Positions 6,123 to 15,500 of a stretch of 27,153 bases of DNA are shown piece by piece (positions within the stretch are counted from its first letter, which is position 1; each line of letters opens with the position of its first letter). The notes beneath the pieces were generated by a model. That model worked only from the letters and a program-made list of their open reading frames with translations. It searched no databases and had not been told where the DNA came from. The position numbers and the translations under genes are program-made. Source of the stretch: JBCCTX01 sp964468435 (lineage in GTDB: Bacteria; Bacteroidota; Bacteroidia; J057); contig CAYXVE010000063.1 of the NCBI GenBank assembly GCA_964468435.1, forward strand, positions 1 through 27,153. The letters run 5' to 3'.

Positions 6123-6770
6123 ATGGCACGAATGAATATGGAATCGGGACGGGTAAATCAAAAATTACGCACTCGAAATGCAATACTCAAAGCAGTAGCC
6201 GGCATACTTAAAGACAATCAGAACCCTACCATAGATGAGATTGCGGAGGTTGCCATGGTCTCCCGGACCACCCTCTACCGGTACTTTCCCAACATAGAAA
6301 GCCTGGTGATCGAAGCCTCTCTGGATATTAAGACCAAGGAAGCTAATGAACTGTTTGAATATGCATCTGAAGATGTCATTGAAAGAATTGGAATCATTCA
6401 GGACTATCTATATGATCTGGCAGTAAACAATGAAGCTCAGTTTCGTCAATTTATCAAAGCCTCAATGACAAGCTGGCTGGAAAAAGAAGGAAAAGTATCC
6501 TCCATCCGTGGGGGAAGGAGAATCTATCTCCTGGAAGCTGCACTCGAGCCGGTCGAGGATCAACTTCCTCCAGAAATTATCCAAAAGCTTGTCGTAGCCC
6601 TCTCTGCGCTTATGGGCATTGAATCCCTGATAGCGGTGCGTGACATCTGCGAAGTGAGTTACCAGGAAGGCAAGGAAACCATGAACTGGGCGGTCAAAAT
6701 GATGGTAAAAGGTTTTTTAGACGCGTATTCAGGCCAGATAAGCACCGATCCTACTTCCTCCACATCATAA
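6123..6770 (+). CDS. TetR/AcrR-family transcriptional regulator
   Basis: Counted from the ATG at 6123 (MARMNMESGR) the protein has 215 residues, a normal TetR length. The frame is open back to an ATG at 6051, but the extra 24 residues do not look like a TetR N-terminus. The helix-turn-helix lies at about residues 35-62: TIDEIAEVAMVSRTTLYRYF is the classic TetR recognition segment. The C-terminal ligand-binding and dimerisation domain is helical and diverged, so the ligand cannot be named. The gene is divergent from a cupin pseudogene. With that target broken, the regulator may be orphaned or may control genes elsewhere. It is followed 94 bp later by the metallophosphoesterase gene on the same strand. 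Confidence 0.88.
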   Translation: MARMNMESGRVNQKLRTRNAILKAVAGILKDNQNPTIDEIAEVAMVSRTTLYRYFPNIESLVIEASLDIKTKEANELFEYASEDVIERIGIIQDYLYDLAVNNEAQFRQFIKASMTSWLEKEGKVSSIRGGRRIYLLEAALEPVEDQLPPEIIQKLVVALSALMGIESLIAVRDICEVSYQEGKETMNWAVKMMVKGFLDAYSGQISTDPTSSTS

Positions 6771-6864
6771 TCTGAAAGTTAACATTCTGTAAAGTTTCCA
6801 TTTCAGTTTGCCCATAAAGATCCAAATCACCTACTTTCATTTCATATTTTAATTTCAACTTACC

Positions 6865-8778
6865 ATGCACTTCTGGAATACCATATTTATTATTCTCATC
6901 ATATTTACGGTTCGACTTCAGGCTCAATCTCCTGAATCTTTTCAACACGAAGTAAACACCGAACGCAAACCCTGGACGGAGAAAGGGTTTGATCAGGACC
7001 CAATGAACTTTCAGTTTGCCATCGTTAGCGACCGCACTGGAGGGCATCGCGAGGGCGTATTTGGCAAAGCTATAGAAAAGCTCAACCAACTCCATCCGGA
7101 ATTTGTCATGAGTGTGGGCGACCTGATCGAAGGCTATTCCAAGGATTCGCTGGAGGTAAATGGGCAATGGGATGAATTTCAGGATATCATTTCCAGTCTC
7201 TCTATCAGGTTTTTCTACCTTCCCGGCAATCACGATATCTCCAACAGCATGATGCGCAATCAATGGTTGACCCGGTATGGAAGGTCTTACTATCATTTTA
7301 TTTATAAAGACGTCCTGTTTCTTGCCCTGGATACAAATGATGGTGATGGGGTCGTATTGAGTGAAGAGCAGGTTCAATATATAACCTCAACCCTGAAAAA
7401 ATATCCCGATGTAAGATGGACCATGCTATTTATGCACCACCCCATCTGGGCTTACCGCGAATATAACGGCTTTGATCAGGTAGAGGAGGCCCTTGCAGAA
7501 CGACCCTATACTGTCATTGCAGGACATACTCACAGATATCTCCAGCAGGTACGCAACGAGCATAATTACTACATCCTGGGGACTACTGGTGGAGGGAGCC
7601 GCCTCAGAGGTCCCAGATTTGGAGAATATGACCATCTAACCTGGGTTACCCTTACCGACCAGGGTCCTGAAATGGTCAATCTGCAGCTTTCCGGCATCCT
7701 GGATCACGATGTGTCCAATATGAACTCCATTGCTCAGGCCCGCGCCCTGATGCAGGCCACTCAGATCGAACCCTTGATCCTTCAAAGTACATCTGATAAT
7801 ACCTACACAGCCTATATTCACCTGCAAAATACTTCAGATATCCCCGTTCATTTCGACGGACGTTTCTTTCACCATCACCATCTTGACATTACTCCTAATG
7901 TTATTGACACTACCTTGGCACCCCAATCGACTGCCCAACTTACACTGGCCATTTCTCCTGTTTCACCCGATGTGCCCAACCTCATCGATCCCCTTGAACT
8001 AAACTGGGAAATAGGATATGAAATGGAAAAACTAGAACCAGACTTCAAACTCTCCGGCATATTACCCATCGAAACAAAGGCCTCCTACGCAGGATTGACA
8101 GTTACCGAACGGCCCATATTTCTAGATACACATACCCTGGAAATTGAGCATCCTTATGAAGGACTGGAAATCCGCTATACCCTGGATGGAACGGTTCCAT
8201 CCGCTTCCTCTCCTGTCTATAAAGGTCCTATTGAAATCAGTGAGACCACCGCACTTACCATCGAGCTTGCCGATAAGGAAGACAAAGTGAGCGATATATG
8301 GAAAAAGACTTATGAAAAAGTCTCTCCCATGGCTCCCGTGAAAGCCAAACGCACAGAACCCGGATTAGCTTATGCATACTACGAAGGCAATTTCCTTACA
8401 CTTCCCGATTATGCAGAACTGACATCACTGCGGGATGGTATTGCCATGGAATTTGACCCTGAAGCGATAGCTGGAGAACGGCTAGATCACTATGCTATTC
8501 AGTATCAGGGATACATAGATATACCTGCTACGGGTATCTATACTTTCTATGTCCACTCAGACGATGGGAGTAAACTGTATATCAGAGGTGAAATGGTCGT
8601 AGATAACGATGGATCACACAGCGCCCGTACACGCAAAGGCATGATAGCTCTGGAAAAAGGAATTCATCCCATCCAGGTTGACTACTTTGAGGACTTTCTG
8701 GGTGAAACGCTCGAAGTAAGTTATGAAGGACCAGGAATCGAGCGTCAAACTGTATCCTTTGAACAACTTTCACATTAG
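6865..8778 (+). CDS. Secreted calcineurin-like metallophosphoesterase with chitobiase-like and PA14 domains
   Basis: 637 residues. Signal peptide 1-20, cleavage likely before QSPES. The phosphoesterase core is about 48-275: GDLIEG (D86), GNHD (N122, H123), HHP (H191, H192) and GHTH (H221, H223) supply the dinuclear metal site. Motif I is SDRTGGH rather than the usual DxH, so D56 is kept but the first His is displaced or absent. Next comes a beta-rich linker (about 280-405), then a chitobiase/hexosaminidase C-terminal-like module (about 411-480) with RYTLDGTVPSASSPVYKGP. A PA14 domain (about 500-633) shows GIYTFYVHSDDGSKLYI and the later HPIQVDYFE. PA14 and chitobiase-like modules often bind glycans, so a phosphoesterase working on an extracellular or envelope glycan or phosphodiester is a fair inference. 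There is no T9SS tail. Convergent with the PqiA-like gene. Confidence 0.88.
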   Translation: MHFWNTIFIILIIFTVRLQAQSPESFQHEVNTERKPWTEKGFDQDPMNFQFAIVSDRTGGHREGVFGKAIEKLNQLHPEFVMSVGDLIEGYSKDSLEVNGQWDEFQDIISSLSIRFFYLPGNHDISNSMMRNQWLTRYGRSYYHFIYKDVLFLALDTNDGDGVVLSEEQVQYITSTLKKYPDVRWTMLFMHHPIWAYREYNGFDQVEEALAERPYTVIAGHTHRYLQQVRNEHNYYILGTTGGGSRLRGPRFGEYDHLTWVTLTDQGPEMVNLQLSGILDHDVSNMNSIAQARALMQATQIEPLILQSTSDNTYTAYIHLQNTSDIPVHFDGRFFHHHHLDITPNVIDTTLAPQSTAQLTLAISPVSPDVPNLIDPLELNWEIGYEMEKLEPDFKLSGILPIETKASYAGLTVTERPIFLDTHTLEIEHPYEGLEIRYTLDGTVPSASSPVYKGPIEISETTALTIELADKEDKVSDIWKKTYEKVSPMAPVKAKRTEPGLAYAYYEGNFLTLPDYAELTSLRDGIAMEFDPEAIAGERLDHYAIQYQGYIDIPATGIYTFYVHSDDGSKLYIRGEMVVDNDGSHSARTRKGMIALEKGIHPIQVDYFEDFLGETLEVSYEGPGIERQTVSFEQLSH

Positions 8779-8861
8779 CAGAAGGCTCGAAAACGGGCAT
8801 CACAATCATTTTTCCTCCGGAAAGCATCACTTGTTTTCAACAATTCTTTGTAACAAATGAT

Positions 8862-9779
8862 TTATGACATTGTCTCATGACTTTCCCGGCGTAGCAGCGT
8901 AGTCGCTGCAATCGATATCATACAATAAGCCAGAAAAAAGTACAATCCCACCATCACATTGCTGGTGGTGGGAATTCCTACCTGCATATTTTCAAAAGCG
9001 AGATAGGCCAGAAAGATCGCGACGACGAATACATCTGCCATAGACCATTTTCCCGAATAATTGACAAAATGCTGCAAGGGTTTCCATCTTCCAGCAACAG
9101 GTAGTACCAGAAAGCTAATCAGGAGAAATAATTTGGCCAGAGGAAATAAAATACTGAATACCAGGATACTAATCCCCACCACATAATTATTCTGTCTTAA
9201 GAGAGCCTCGATGAGTTCTACCACTGATTTACTCTGGTAATAGAAATACATGTCTCCCTCAAAGGTCTGATTGAGCTTTACTTCGATACTCAACGACATG
9301 ACATTGGCCTTAATAGGTATATCGCCCAAATCCACATCCTGATCATACGCGCCGATCTCCATCATGGGAGCAAAAAGACCTACATGCAGACAGACTAATG
9401 AAATCAGGATCATACCCCAGAGTATCAGGTGGCGATGGGTATGCCATCGGCTCCAGATCACTACAGTGATAGCATAGATCAGCATCAGTACAACCACTCC
9501 GGCGATCCATCCTCGCATTCGAAGTTTGGCCTGAACTGATTTCTCGTTTAATGATTCAGCCAATGTCAGACGGGTACCGGCTTGCTTTCCCTCCACCCAT
9601 TCATTAGGGTCCAGTAATCTTTCGCGGAAATTCATGGTCTGAGCATACTCCACACGCAGGGACTTGTAAGTATGGCTGTGATGGATGATACGTAAATTAC
9701 CCAATACTGCCAGGATTAGGAAGACCAGGCTGATCACGACAAAGACCCATAAACGGTGCTCGGTAAGGTATTTTTTCAT
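8862..9779 (-). CDS. PqiA-like (paraquat-inducible protein A domain) membrane protein
   Basis: 305 residues with about six predicted transmembrane segments (near 10-28, 90-110, 117-137, 199-227, 245-263, 275-295). The diagnostic stretch is GKWSMADVFVVAIFLAYLAF at 243-262, matching the conserved core of the PqiA/YebS family. Those inner-membrane proteins work with MCE-domain PqiB in envelope lipid transport in E. coli. The window shows no PqiB or MCE partner and no zinc-ribbon cysteines at the N-terminus, so this is a single-domain orphan relative. A large loop at about 138-195 is probably periplasmic. The gene is convergent with the phosphoesterase (83-bp gap) and divergent from the symporter. 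Confidence 0.82.
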   Translation of the reverse strand: MKKYLTEHRLWVFVVISLVFLILAVLGNLRIIHHSHTYKSLRVEYAQTMNFRERLLDPNEWVEGKQAGTRLTLAESLNEKSVQAKLRMRGWIAGVVVLMLIYAITVVIWSRWHTHRHLILWGMILISLVCLHVGLFAPMMEIGAYDQDVDLGDIPIKANVMSLSIEVKLNQTFEGDMYFYYQSKSVVELIEALLRQNNYVVGISILVFSILFPLAKLFLLISFLVLPVAGRWKPLQHFVNYSGKWSMADVFVVAIFLAYLAFENMQVGIPTTSNVMVGLYFFLAYCMISIAATTLLRRESHETMS

Positions 9780-9894
9780 CTTTTATGTGTGAGTTAAAGT
9801 AAAGACCATGTCCTCTAACAACAGCATATTATCATTCATGTGTTTAAGCTACCAAAAGATAGGAAATCCAGACGATACGTTGCACAAAATCCTG

Positions 9895-9902
9895 TAAATT
9901 TG
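9895..9902 (+). promoter_or_regulatory. Candidate -7 element for the symporter gene
   Basis: TAAATTTG matches the Bacteroidota sigma-ABfr -7 consensus TAnnTTTG exactly, 61 bp before the symporter start. A TTG occurs at 9880-9882, but the 12-nt spacing is shorter than the usual 19-21 nt, so the -33 element is not convincing. Confidence 0.4.
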
Positions 9903-9962
9903 ATTATTATTCCATCATCAATCTGAAGCTACCACCATACATGCACACCTAACCCTACGATT

Positions 9963-11579
9963 ATGCAAGGATTCGAACTACTCGACTGGATCGTTATCGG
10001 TCTGTACTTTCTCATTCTGTTTGGGATTGCCCTGTGGGTCATTTTTCAACGACAGCGCAATACGGAGGACTATTTCCTAGCGGGAAGAAATGTAGGATGG
10101 TTTATCGTTGGTGCTTCTATTTTCGCTTCCAACATAGGCTCGGAACACGTTGTAGGATTAGCCGGGACTGGCGCGTCTGATAAGATGCCTCTACTTATCT
10201 ATGAACTCCATGCATGGATCGTCCTGATTTTAGGATGGGTATTTCTCCCTTTCTACGCCCGAAGTGGAGTATTTACGATGCCTGAATTTCTCGAACGCAG
10301 GTACAATGCCAGTGCGCGCTGGTTTTTATCTATCATTTCATTGTTGGCTTATGTAATCACCAAAGTATCTGTTACTGTATATGCCGGCGGCATAGTCATC
10401 TCCACCCTTATGGGGATCAATTTTTGGATTGGTGCACTTGCCACAGTGATACTTACGGGTATATACACCGTCCTGGGAGGAATGAAAGCGGTAGTATACA
10501 CCGAAGCCCTTCAGACACTTGTACTGATATTTGGTGCTGCTACGCTGACCATTATGGGGCTGAATGCCGTGGGCGGCATCGCTGAACTCAGAGCTACTGT
10601 AGGAAGCGATTATTTCAATATGTGGCGCCCAGCTTCCGATCCGGACTTTCCGTGGCCCAGCCTGGTATTTACCTCCTCCATCGTGGGGATCTGGTACTGG
10701 TGTACCGATCAATATATCGTACAGCGGGTACTGACTGCCCGGAATATCAAAGAGGGTCGCAGAGGGGCTATCTGGGGAGGCTTTTTGAAACTACTACCTG
10801 TATTCATCTTTCTGATTCCGGGCGTCATAGCTCTCGCATTGAAGCAAAAAGGGCAGCTCGAATGGGATACGCCCGACCAGGCATTTCCCGTGTTGCTGAG
10901 CAGCCTGTTACCTGCAGGGCTGCGAGGGTTGGTAGCTGCAGGTCTACTGGCAGCCCTAATGAGTTCGCTGGCTTCGGTCTTCAACTCTTGTTCTACCCTT
11001 TTCACCATAGACATATATAAAAAGCTCTATCCCAATACTCCTGAACGAAAGCTGGTGGGAATAGGCCGTGTAGCCACTTTCATAGTAGTCGTACTGGGAA
11101 TTGCCTGGATTCCCATCATGCAAAAAATCTCAGGCGTCCTATATGAATATCTCCAGTCTGTACAGGCTTACATTGCTCCACCTATTACGGCAATTTTCCT
11201 GTTGGGAATCTTTTCCAAACGCGTCAACGCGCAGGGAGCCATGGCAGCGCTGATTTCTGGATTGCTCATTGCGATAGTAAGAATTGTGCTCGAACTCAAT
11301 AAAGCGCAATTTGTAGAGGGTACGCTGCTTTACACTATTGGGAATATGAATTTCCTCACATTTGCCGCCTGGTTCTTTCTATTTTCCGTTATACTTACGA
11401 TTGGGGTCAGTTTGCTGACAGTTGCTCCTGTCAGAGATAAGCTAGTAGGACTGACTTTTCCTACCCTGACAAAAGAGCAGCGCACCAGCAATCGCGCCAG
11501 TTATAACATTTGGGATATTGTCGTATCAATTCTCGTTGCAGGTATCGTGGCAGCAATCATGCTGACGTTTACGGGGTAA
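9963..11579 (+). CDS. SSS-family sodium/solute symporter (SGLT-like)
   Basis: 538 residues, very hydrophobic, with the many transmembrane helices of the solute:sodium symporter family. Diagnostic motifs are SNIGSEHVVGLAGTGA (56-71, the helix-1 sodium/substrate segment), GGMKAVVYTEALQ (172-184, family signature) and WYWCTDQYIVQRVL (244-257). Members closest in motif content are SGLT-type sugar and myo-inositol transporters, so a sodium-driven sugar or polyol uptake role in the inner membrane is likely; the exact substrate is unknown. No sugar-catabolic gene is adjacent, apart from a broken enolase-superfamily gene 8 kb away. The start is the first ATG, directly before the first helix. The upstream 183 bp carry a candidate promoter. 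Confidence 0.92.
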   Translation: MQGFELLDWIVIGLYFLILFGIALWVIFQRQRNTEDYFLAGRNVGWFIVGASIFASNIGSEHVVGLAGTGASDKMPLLIYELHAWIVLILGWVFLPFYARSGVFTMPEFLERRYNASARWFLSIISLLAYVITKVSVTVYAGGIVISTLMGINFWIGALATVILTGIYTVLGGMKAVVYTEALQTLVLIFGAATLTIMGLNAVGGIAELRATVGSDYFNMWRPASDPDFPWPSLVFTSSIVGIWYWCTDQYIVQRVLTARNIKEGRRGAIWGGFLKLLPVFIFLIPGVIALALKQKGQLEWDTPDQAFPVLLSSLLPAGLRGLVAAGLLAALMSSLASVFNSCSTLFTIDIYKKLYPNTPERKLVGIGRVATFIVVVLGIAWIPIMQKISGVLYEYLQSVQAYIAPPITAIFLLGIFSKRVNAQGAMAALISGLLIAIVRIVLELNKAQFVEGTLLYTIGNMNFLTFAAWFFLFSVILTIGVSLLTVAPVRDKLVGLTFPTLTKEQRTSNRASYNIWDIVVSILVAGIVAAIMLTFTG

Positions 11580-11636
11580 GAGAATTGAGAGATTGTGATA
11601 TTAGAAGTTTATCATTGCATTTACGCAAAAAGACCG

Positions 11637-11716
11637 GTAGAGACGCTGCGGCAGCATGTCTTTCCATTTGGCACCTGACTGCAGTTGTGTTAAAACGCTT
11701 GGCCGAGCGTTTCTAC
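11637..11716. repeat. 80-bp palindrome-ended repeat (REPIN/MITE-like)
   Basis: GTAGAGACGCT (11637-11647) and AGCGTTTCTAC (11706-11716) are inverted copies with one mismatch. Each end has its own hairpin. The left is AGAC GCTGC (11641-11649) with GCAGC (11651-11655) and GTCT (11658-11661). The right is AAACGCT (11693-11699) with AGCGTTT (11706-11712). Two linked inverted palindromes are the layout of a REPIN or small MITE. It lies between the symporter and tag, has no convincing ORF and could also end the symporter transcript. Confidence 0.55.
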
Positions 11717-11811
11717 ATAAAATATAGAGCCGAGCATCTCAACACAAAGTAAATGATGAAAATCTCAGAACAAGAAACTTAAATTCATATTCTTAACTCA
11801 AAAAGGCATTC

Positions 11812-12450
11812 ATGAATAATACACCTAAAGGTCTGATTACCGACCCCAATGGCCAGCTACGATGCTGGTGGCATGGAGGGTACGAGGACTACCTGACTTA
11901 TCACGATCAGGAGTGGGGTCATCCTGTTGCTGATGACAGAACCCTGTTTGAAAAGATCTGTCTGGAAGGGTTCCAGTCAGGATTGAACTGGTTGATGATC
12001 CTGAGAAAACGGGAGAATTTCCGGGCAGCATTTAAAGAATTTGAATTTGATGTCATAGCTGAATTTATGGTCGAGGATGTAGAACGACTTTTACAGGATA
12101 GCGGAATTGTACGACATAGAAAAAAGATTGAATCCGTGATCAATAATGCTCGAAGAGCACGTGAAATGGTGTCAGAATTTGGTTCTCTCAGCACATATTT
12201 TTGGCAATACGAACCCTCTCAGACCAATCGGCCTAGCACTTTTGATTACGATACCTTGAGTAAAATAAGCCAAACTCCTGAGTCAAAGGCCATGAGCAAA
12301 GATTTGAAAAAAAGAGGTTGGTCTTATGTTGGACCTACCACAGCCTATGCCTTTATGCAGGCCATGGGAATGGTCAATGACCATTTGGAAGGGTGTATTT
12401 GCAGGAAAAAAGTGACGGAGCTAAGAGCGAAATTCAACCGGCCCGATTAG
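11812..12450 (+). CDS. tag: DNA-3-methyladenine glycosylase I
   Basis: 212 residues; removes N3-methyladenine from alkylated DNA to start base excision repair. Alignment by eye with E. coli Tag gives all four zinc ligands: C18 (RCWW), H31 (YHDQEWG), H191 (VNDH) and C195. The conserved catalytic-pocket Glu is E52 in ICLEGFQSGLNW (E38 in E. coli). The motifs RKRENFRAAF, VERLLQDSGIVRHRKKI and DLKKRGWSYVGPTTAYAFMQ are all standard. The N-terminus carries about 14 extra residues compared with E. coli. The gene lies alone between the palindromic repeat and the convergent giant gene. With umuDC it is a second DNA-damage function in the window, but nothing shows shared control. Confidence 0.95.
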   Translation: MNNTPKGLITDPNGQLRCWWHGGYEDYLTYHDQEWGHPVADDRTLFEKICLEGFQSGLNWLMILRKRENFRAAFKEFEFDVIAEFMVEDVERLLQDSGIVRHRKKIESVINNARRAREMVSEFGSLSTYFWQYEPSQTNRPSTFDYDTLSKISQTPESKAMSKDLKKRGWSYVGPTTAYAFMQAMGMVNDHLEGCICRKKVTELRAKFNRPD

Positions 12451-12526
12451 CTTGTCCTCGCCAGTAAGATCCCGTAACATATATCTTTTACACTTATGTA
12501 AACGGGTCCAACCATTTGGCAGTAAT

Positions 12527-12563
12527 AAAAAAAGGAGGAAGTCTACTTTTGAGACTCCCTCCT
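12527..12563 (-). terminator. Intrinsic terminator of the giant T9SS gene
   Basis: Read on the minus strand, the stem is AGGAGG then AGTCT, pairing with AGACT and CCTCCT (arms 12552-12563 and 12533-12544 with one internal mismatch). A run of seven T follows (complement of 12527-12533). It starts 23 bp after the stop of the giant gene. The upper stem and loop AGTCTCAAAAG recur at 4153-4184. Confidence 0.85.
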
Positions 12564-12586
12564 CAATCAATATTCTACAACTTAAC

Positions 12587-15500
12587 CTACGGCTTCACTG
12601 CCATTCGCTGTGAGAATTCTTCGCCTTCTGGATCTATAATTCTTAAGAAATATGTACCAGAAGTCAGACGTGATACATCCACTTGTGTTCTGTACACGTT
12701 GAGTTCATCACGAATCAGACGCCTACCATCCAAGTCGTATATCTCATAATAGTGAGGTCCTGACTTAGGATTGACAACCCTGATGTTAAATGTACCGTCC
12801 TCGGTAGGATTGGGATACACCAGGTACGTATTTTTACTCAATCCACCCATGGATACCTCTACTACATTAGTGTAAATATAGGTTCCATCTGGTTTCACAA
12901 CTTTCAATCTGTAGAAGAACGTGCCCTCGGGCTGATCCTGTACATCTGTCATCATGTGATTTTCAGGGTTGAACGCTGCATCATCTCCTTCCATCACTGC
13001 CACTTGTTCGTAGATTTGACCGTCTATAGACCGCTCTACAACGACATATCCGCTATTACCCTCGGTAAGTGTTCCCCATGAAATCTGTACGGCATCATTG
13101 GATACCGCTTGTACGGAAAAACCAGTTACGATCGGTCCGACAATCGGAAGGTCGCAGATGGTATCACATTTTCCATAATCGCTGTTCAGGTCGCCCTGAG
13201 AGTTGATGTAAGTCGTATCACCATTGTACACGACATTACCCTCGTAGGAAAACCATCCTGCAAGCCCGATATCTCCATCTTTGTCATTGGCTCCTTTACC
13301 TTGTTGCATGGCCTTGGAAGAATCTGCTGGTGCATGCGTTAAGTTCAGGTAAGTACCTGCCAGACTACCCATACCTACTACTCTACTGGTCGTGTCGATA
13401 ATCCAATAGGTCCAGTTGGGATACTCGTGCTCGGCAACTGCTACCGCATCGGGACGCTGTGCCAACCAGCTACCTCCGTCGTTGGAAAAGTGCATCCAAT
13501 TGCGAGGGTTGGTCAATACGAGCATCATATCGAGCTTAGCAGTGGTATCCAGCTTACTAGAAGTAGTACCAGTAACAATCGCTGTGTCGTTTTTGATTAA
13601 TACCTGCCCCACGCCGTCCAGGGTGAACCTGTTAGCTAGCGAGTCATCTCCCTTGTGCCCGTTGATCAGGGACTCGTAGAAATACAAGGCATGATTGTAT
13701 GGACTTGCACCCTTGTCATCGGCATCCCAATCATACAGCTCACAAGTAATGGTTACATTATCGCATTCGCCGATTGTGTTACAACGCTCTACCTCAAACA
13801 AGGCTCCAGCTGCATCCAGATCTGCACAGATATTGTTAGCTGCAATGATCGACAAGACTTCTGTAGCAAGCGTGACGCCTGGCTCAACCACTCCTAGGTT
13901 CAGATAATTATCACTATCTGTATCATCCAACTCTGCAATCAGTGTATGGATCCTGTAGGTACCTGTATCGCTTACTGTGAAGAAAGGATGATCATTAGTA
14001 GCTTCAATAACCAGCGAGTCTGTACTCGTCAGTACATAAACCGTATCAAATCCATCTGGAACGATAGGTGTATCGCCAGTTACTGCAAACAGATCCAGCG
14101 CAGTATCCATACAAGTTATGGTTGCTGGAATCAGGGTTCCTGCACTTACGTTTAATACATTCAATACAGATGAGTCGGAGATTGCCGTACCACAGTTGTA
14201 GGCAACTACGCGCACCATCATTTTATCCTGACCGGCCAATACTGAGTTGATAGTATAAGTCTCTGTAGAGTCATTACCTTCAAGCCCCCCAACACCTTTT
14301 ACTTCTACGAAGTGATCATCTTCAACCATCTTCGTTTGTATGGAGATACTATCTGCCATTGAGACATAGGTTGTAAATGTAACCGTGTCTCCCACGCACA
14401 CCAAAGTGTCTGAAGGTTGCAAGCTCACAATAGGTGTTTCATATCCACACGCTTTCGTGACCGTCAAATCGGGAATGATCGTGTTCGTATCATTGATCGC
14501 TACATTCAGTGTATACTCTTCATTGTTAAGAGCACGTATCTCCAGGGTATATACTCCAGGAGCAGTTTCGGGAATGGTATCCCCTACGCTCAGCGGAGTA
14601 GCAGCCATGGGAGGTTGATCACTATCTTTGTCGTACAATCCCTCAGAACCTGCGCCGATAACTATTATGAGGCCCTCAGGACCCGTGATTTCGAACGTTT
14701 CAGAAAACTGTCCATCACCTGCTCCGGGTTCGGATTCATTGGCCAGACAATTACAGGGATCTGTGATGCTCAGATCACATGCTGTATCCACAGAAAGTGT
14801 AACGGTATCTGAATATACTGTATCGCATTCGTTGTAAGCACAATAGCGGAACATTCTGCCGTCCATTTCTCCCATTACATCCAGGTAAGTAAGGATCGTA
14901 TCAGATACCTCGGTACTTTCCCATGTCGTCTCATTCCAATATTGCCATTCACCACCGTTCTCAGCAATCACTCCTACGAGAAAGCTTACTGAGTCTCCCT
15001 GACATGTAGCGTAATCTCCGGGTTGATGCGTGATTTTCACAGAATCGGGAACTGTAATGGTCAATACATCTCCGGTATCGCGTACACATTCATTAGCAGC
15101 GATAAAACGCAACCTAATGGTCGTATCAATCTCGAACTTAAATGTCTTTTCAATGGCCTTAGGCTCAATGGCATTTACGGTTTTATCGGTTCTAAATACG
15201 CCATTTTGCTCAATCTGACAGATCAACGTATCCGTACTAGTCGCTCTTACGGTCAATTCCACAGAGTCACCTTTACAAGCAATGAAATCGGTCGGCAGTT
15301 TGATGAATGTCGGACGATCCCGCAGAATAACTTCAACTTCATCAGAGTATACCGTATCGCACTGGTTGTAAGCTGCAAAACGGAACTTCGCTCCGTCAAA
15401 CTTATCAGGGTCCCCTACGATAACATTCAGTGTCGTCTCAGTCTCTCCTTCCAAATCTTCAAAATCTTTTTCTCCGGGACTGAAGCACTGCCATGTACCC

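Noticed and set aside
6751..7377. 208-codon minus-strand ORF
   Set aside because: Antisense to the phosphoesterase signal peptide and catalytic core, which carry clear motifs on the plus strand.
11510..11752. 80-codon ORF after the symporter
   Set aside because: It overlaps the symporter end out of frame and runs through the 80-bp palindrome element; no recognisable protein.
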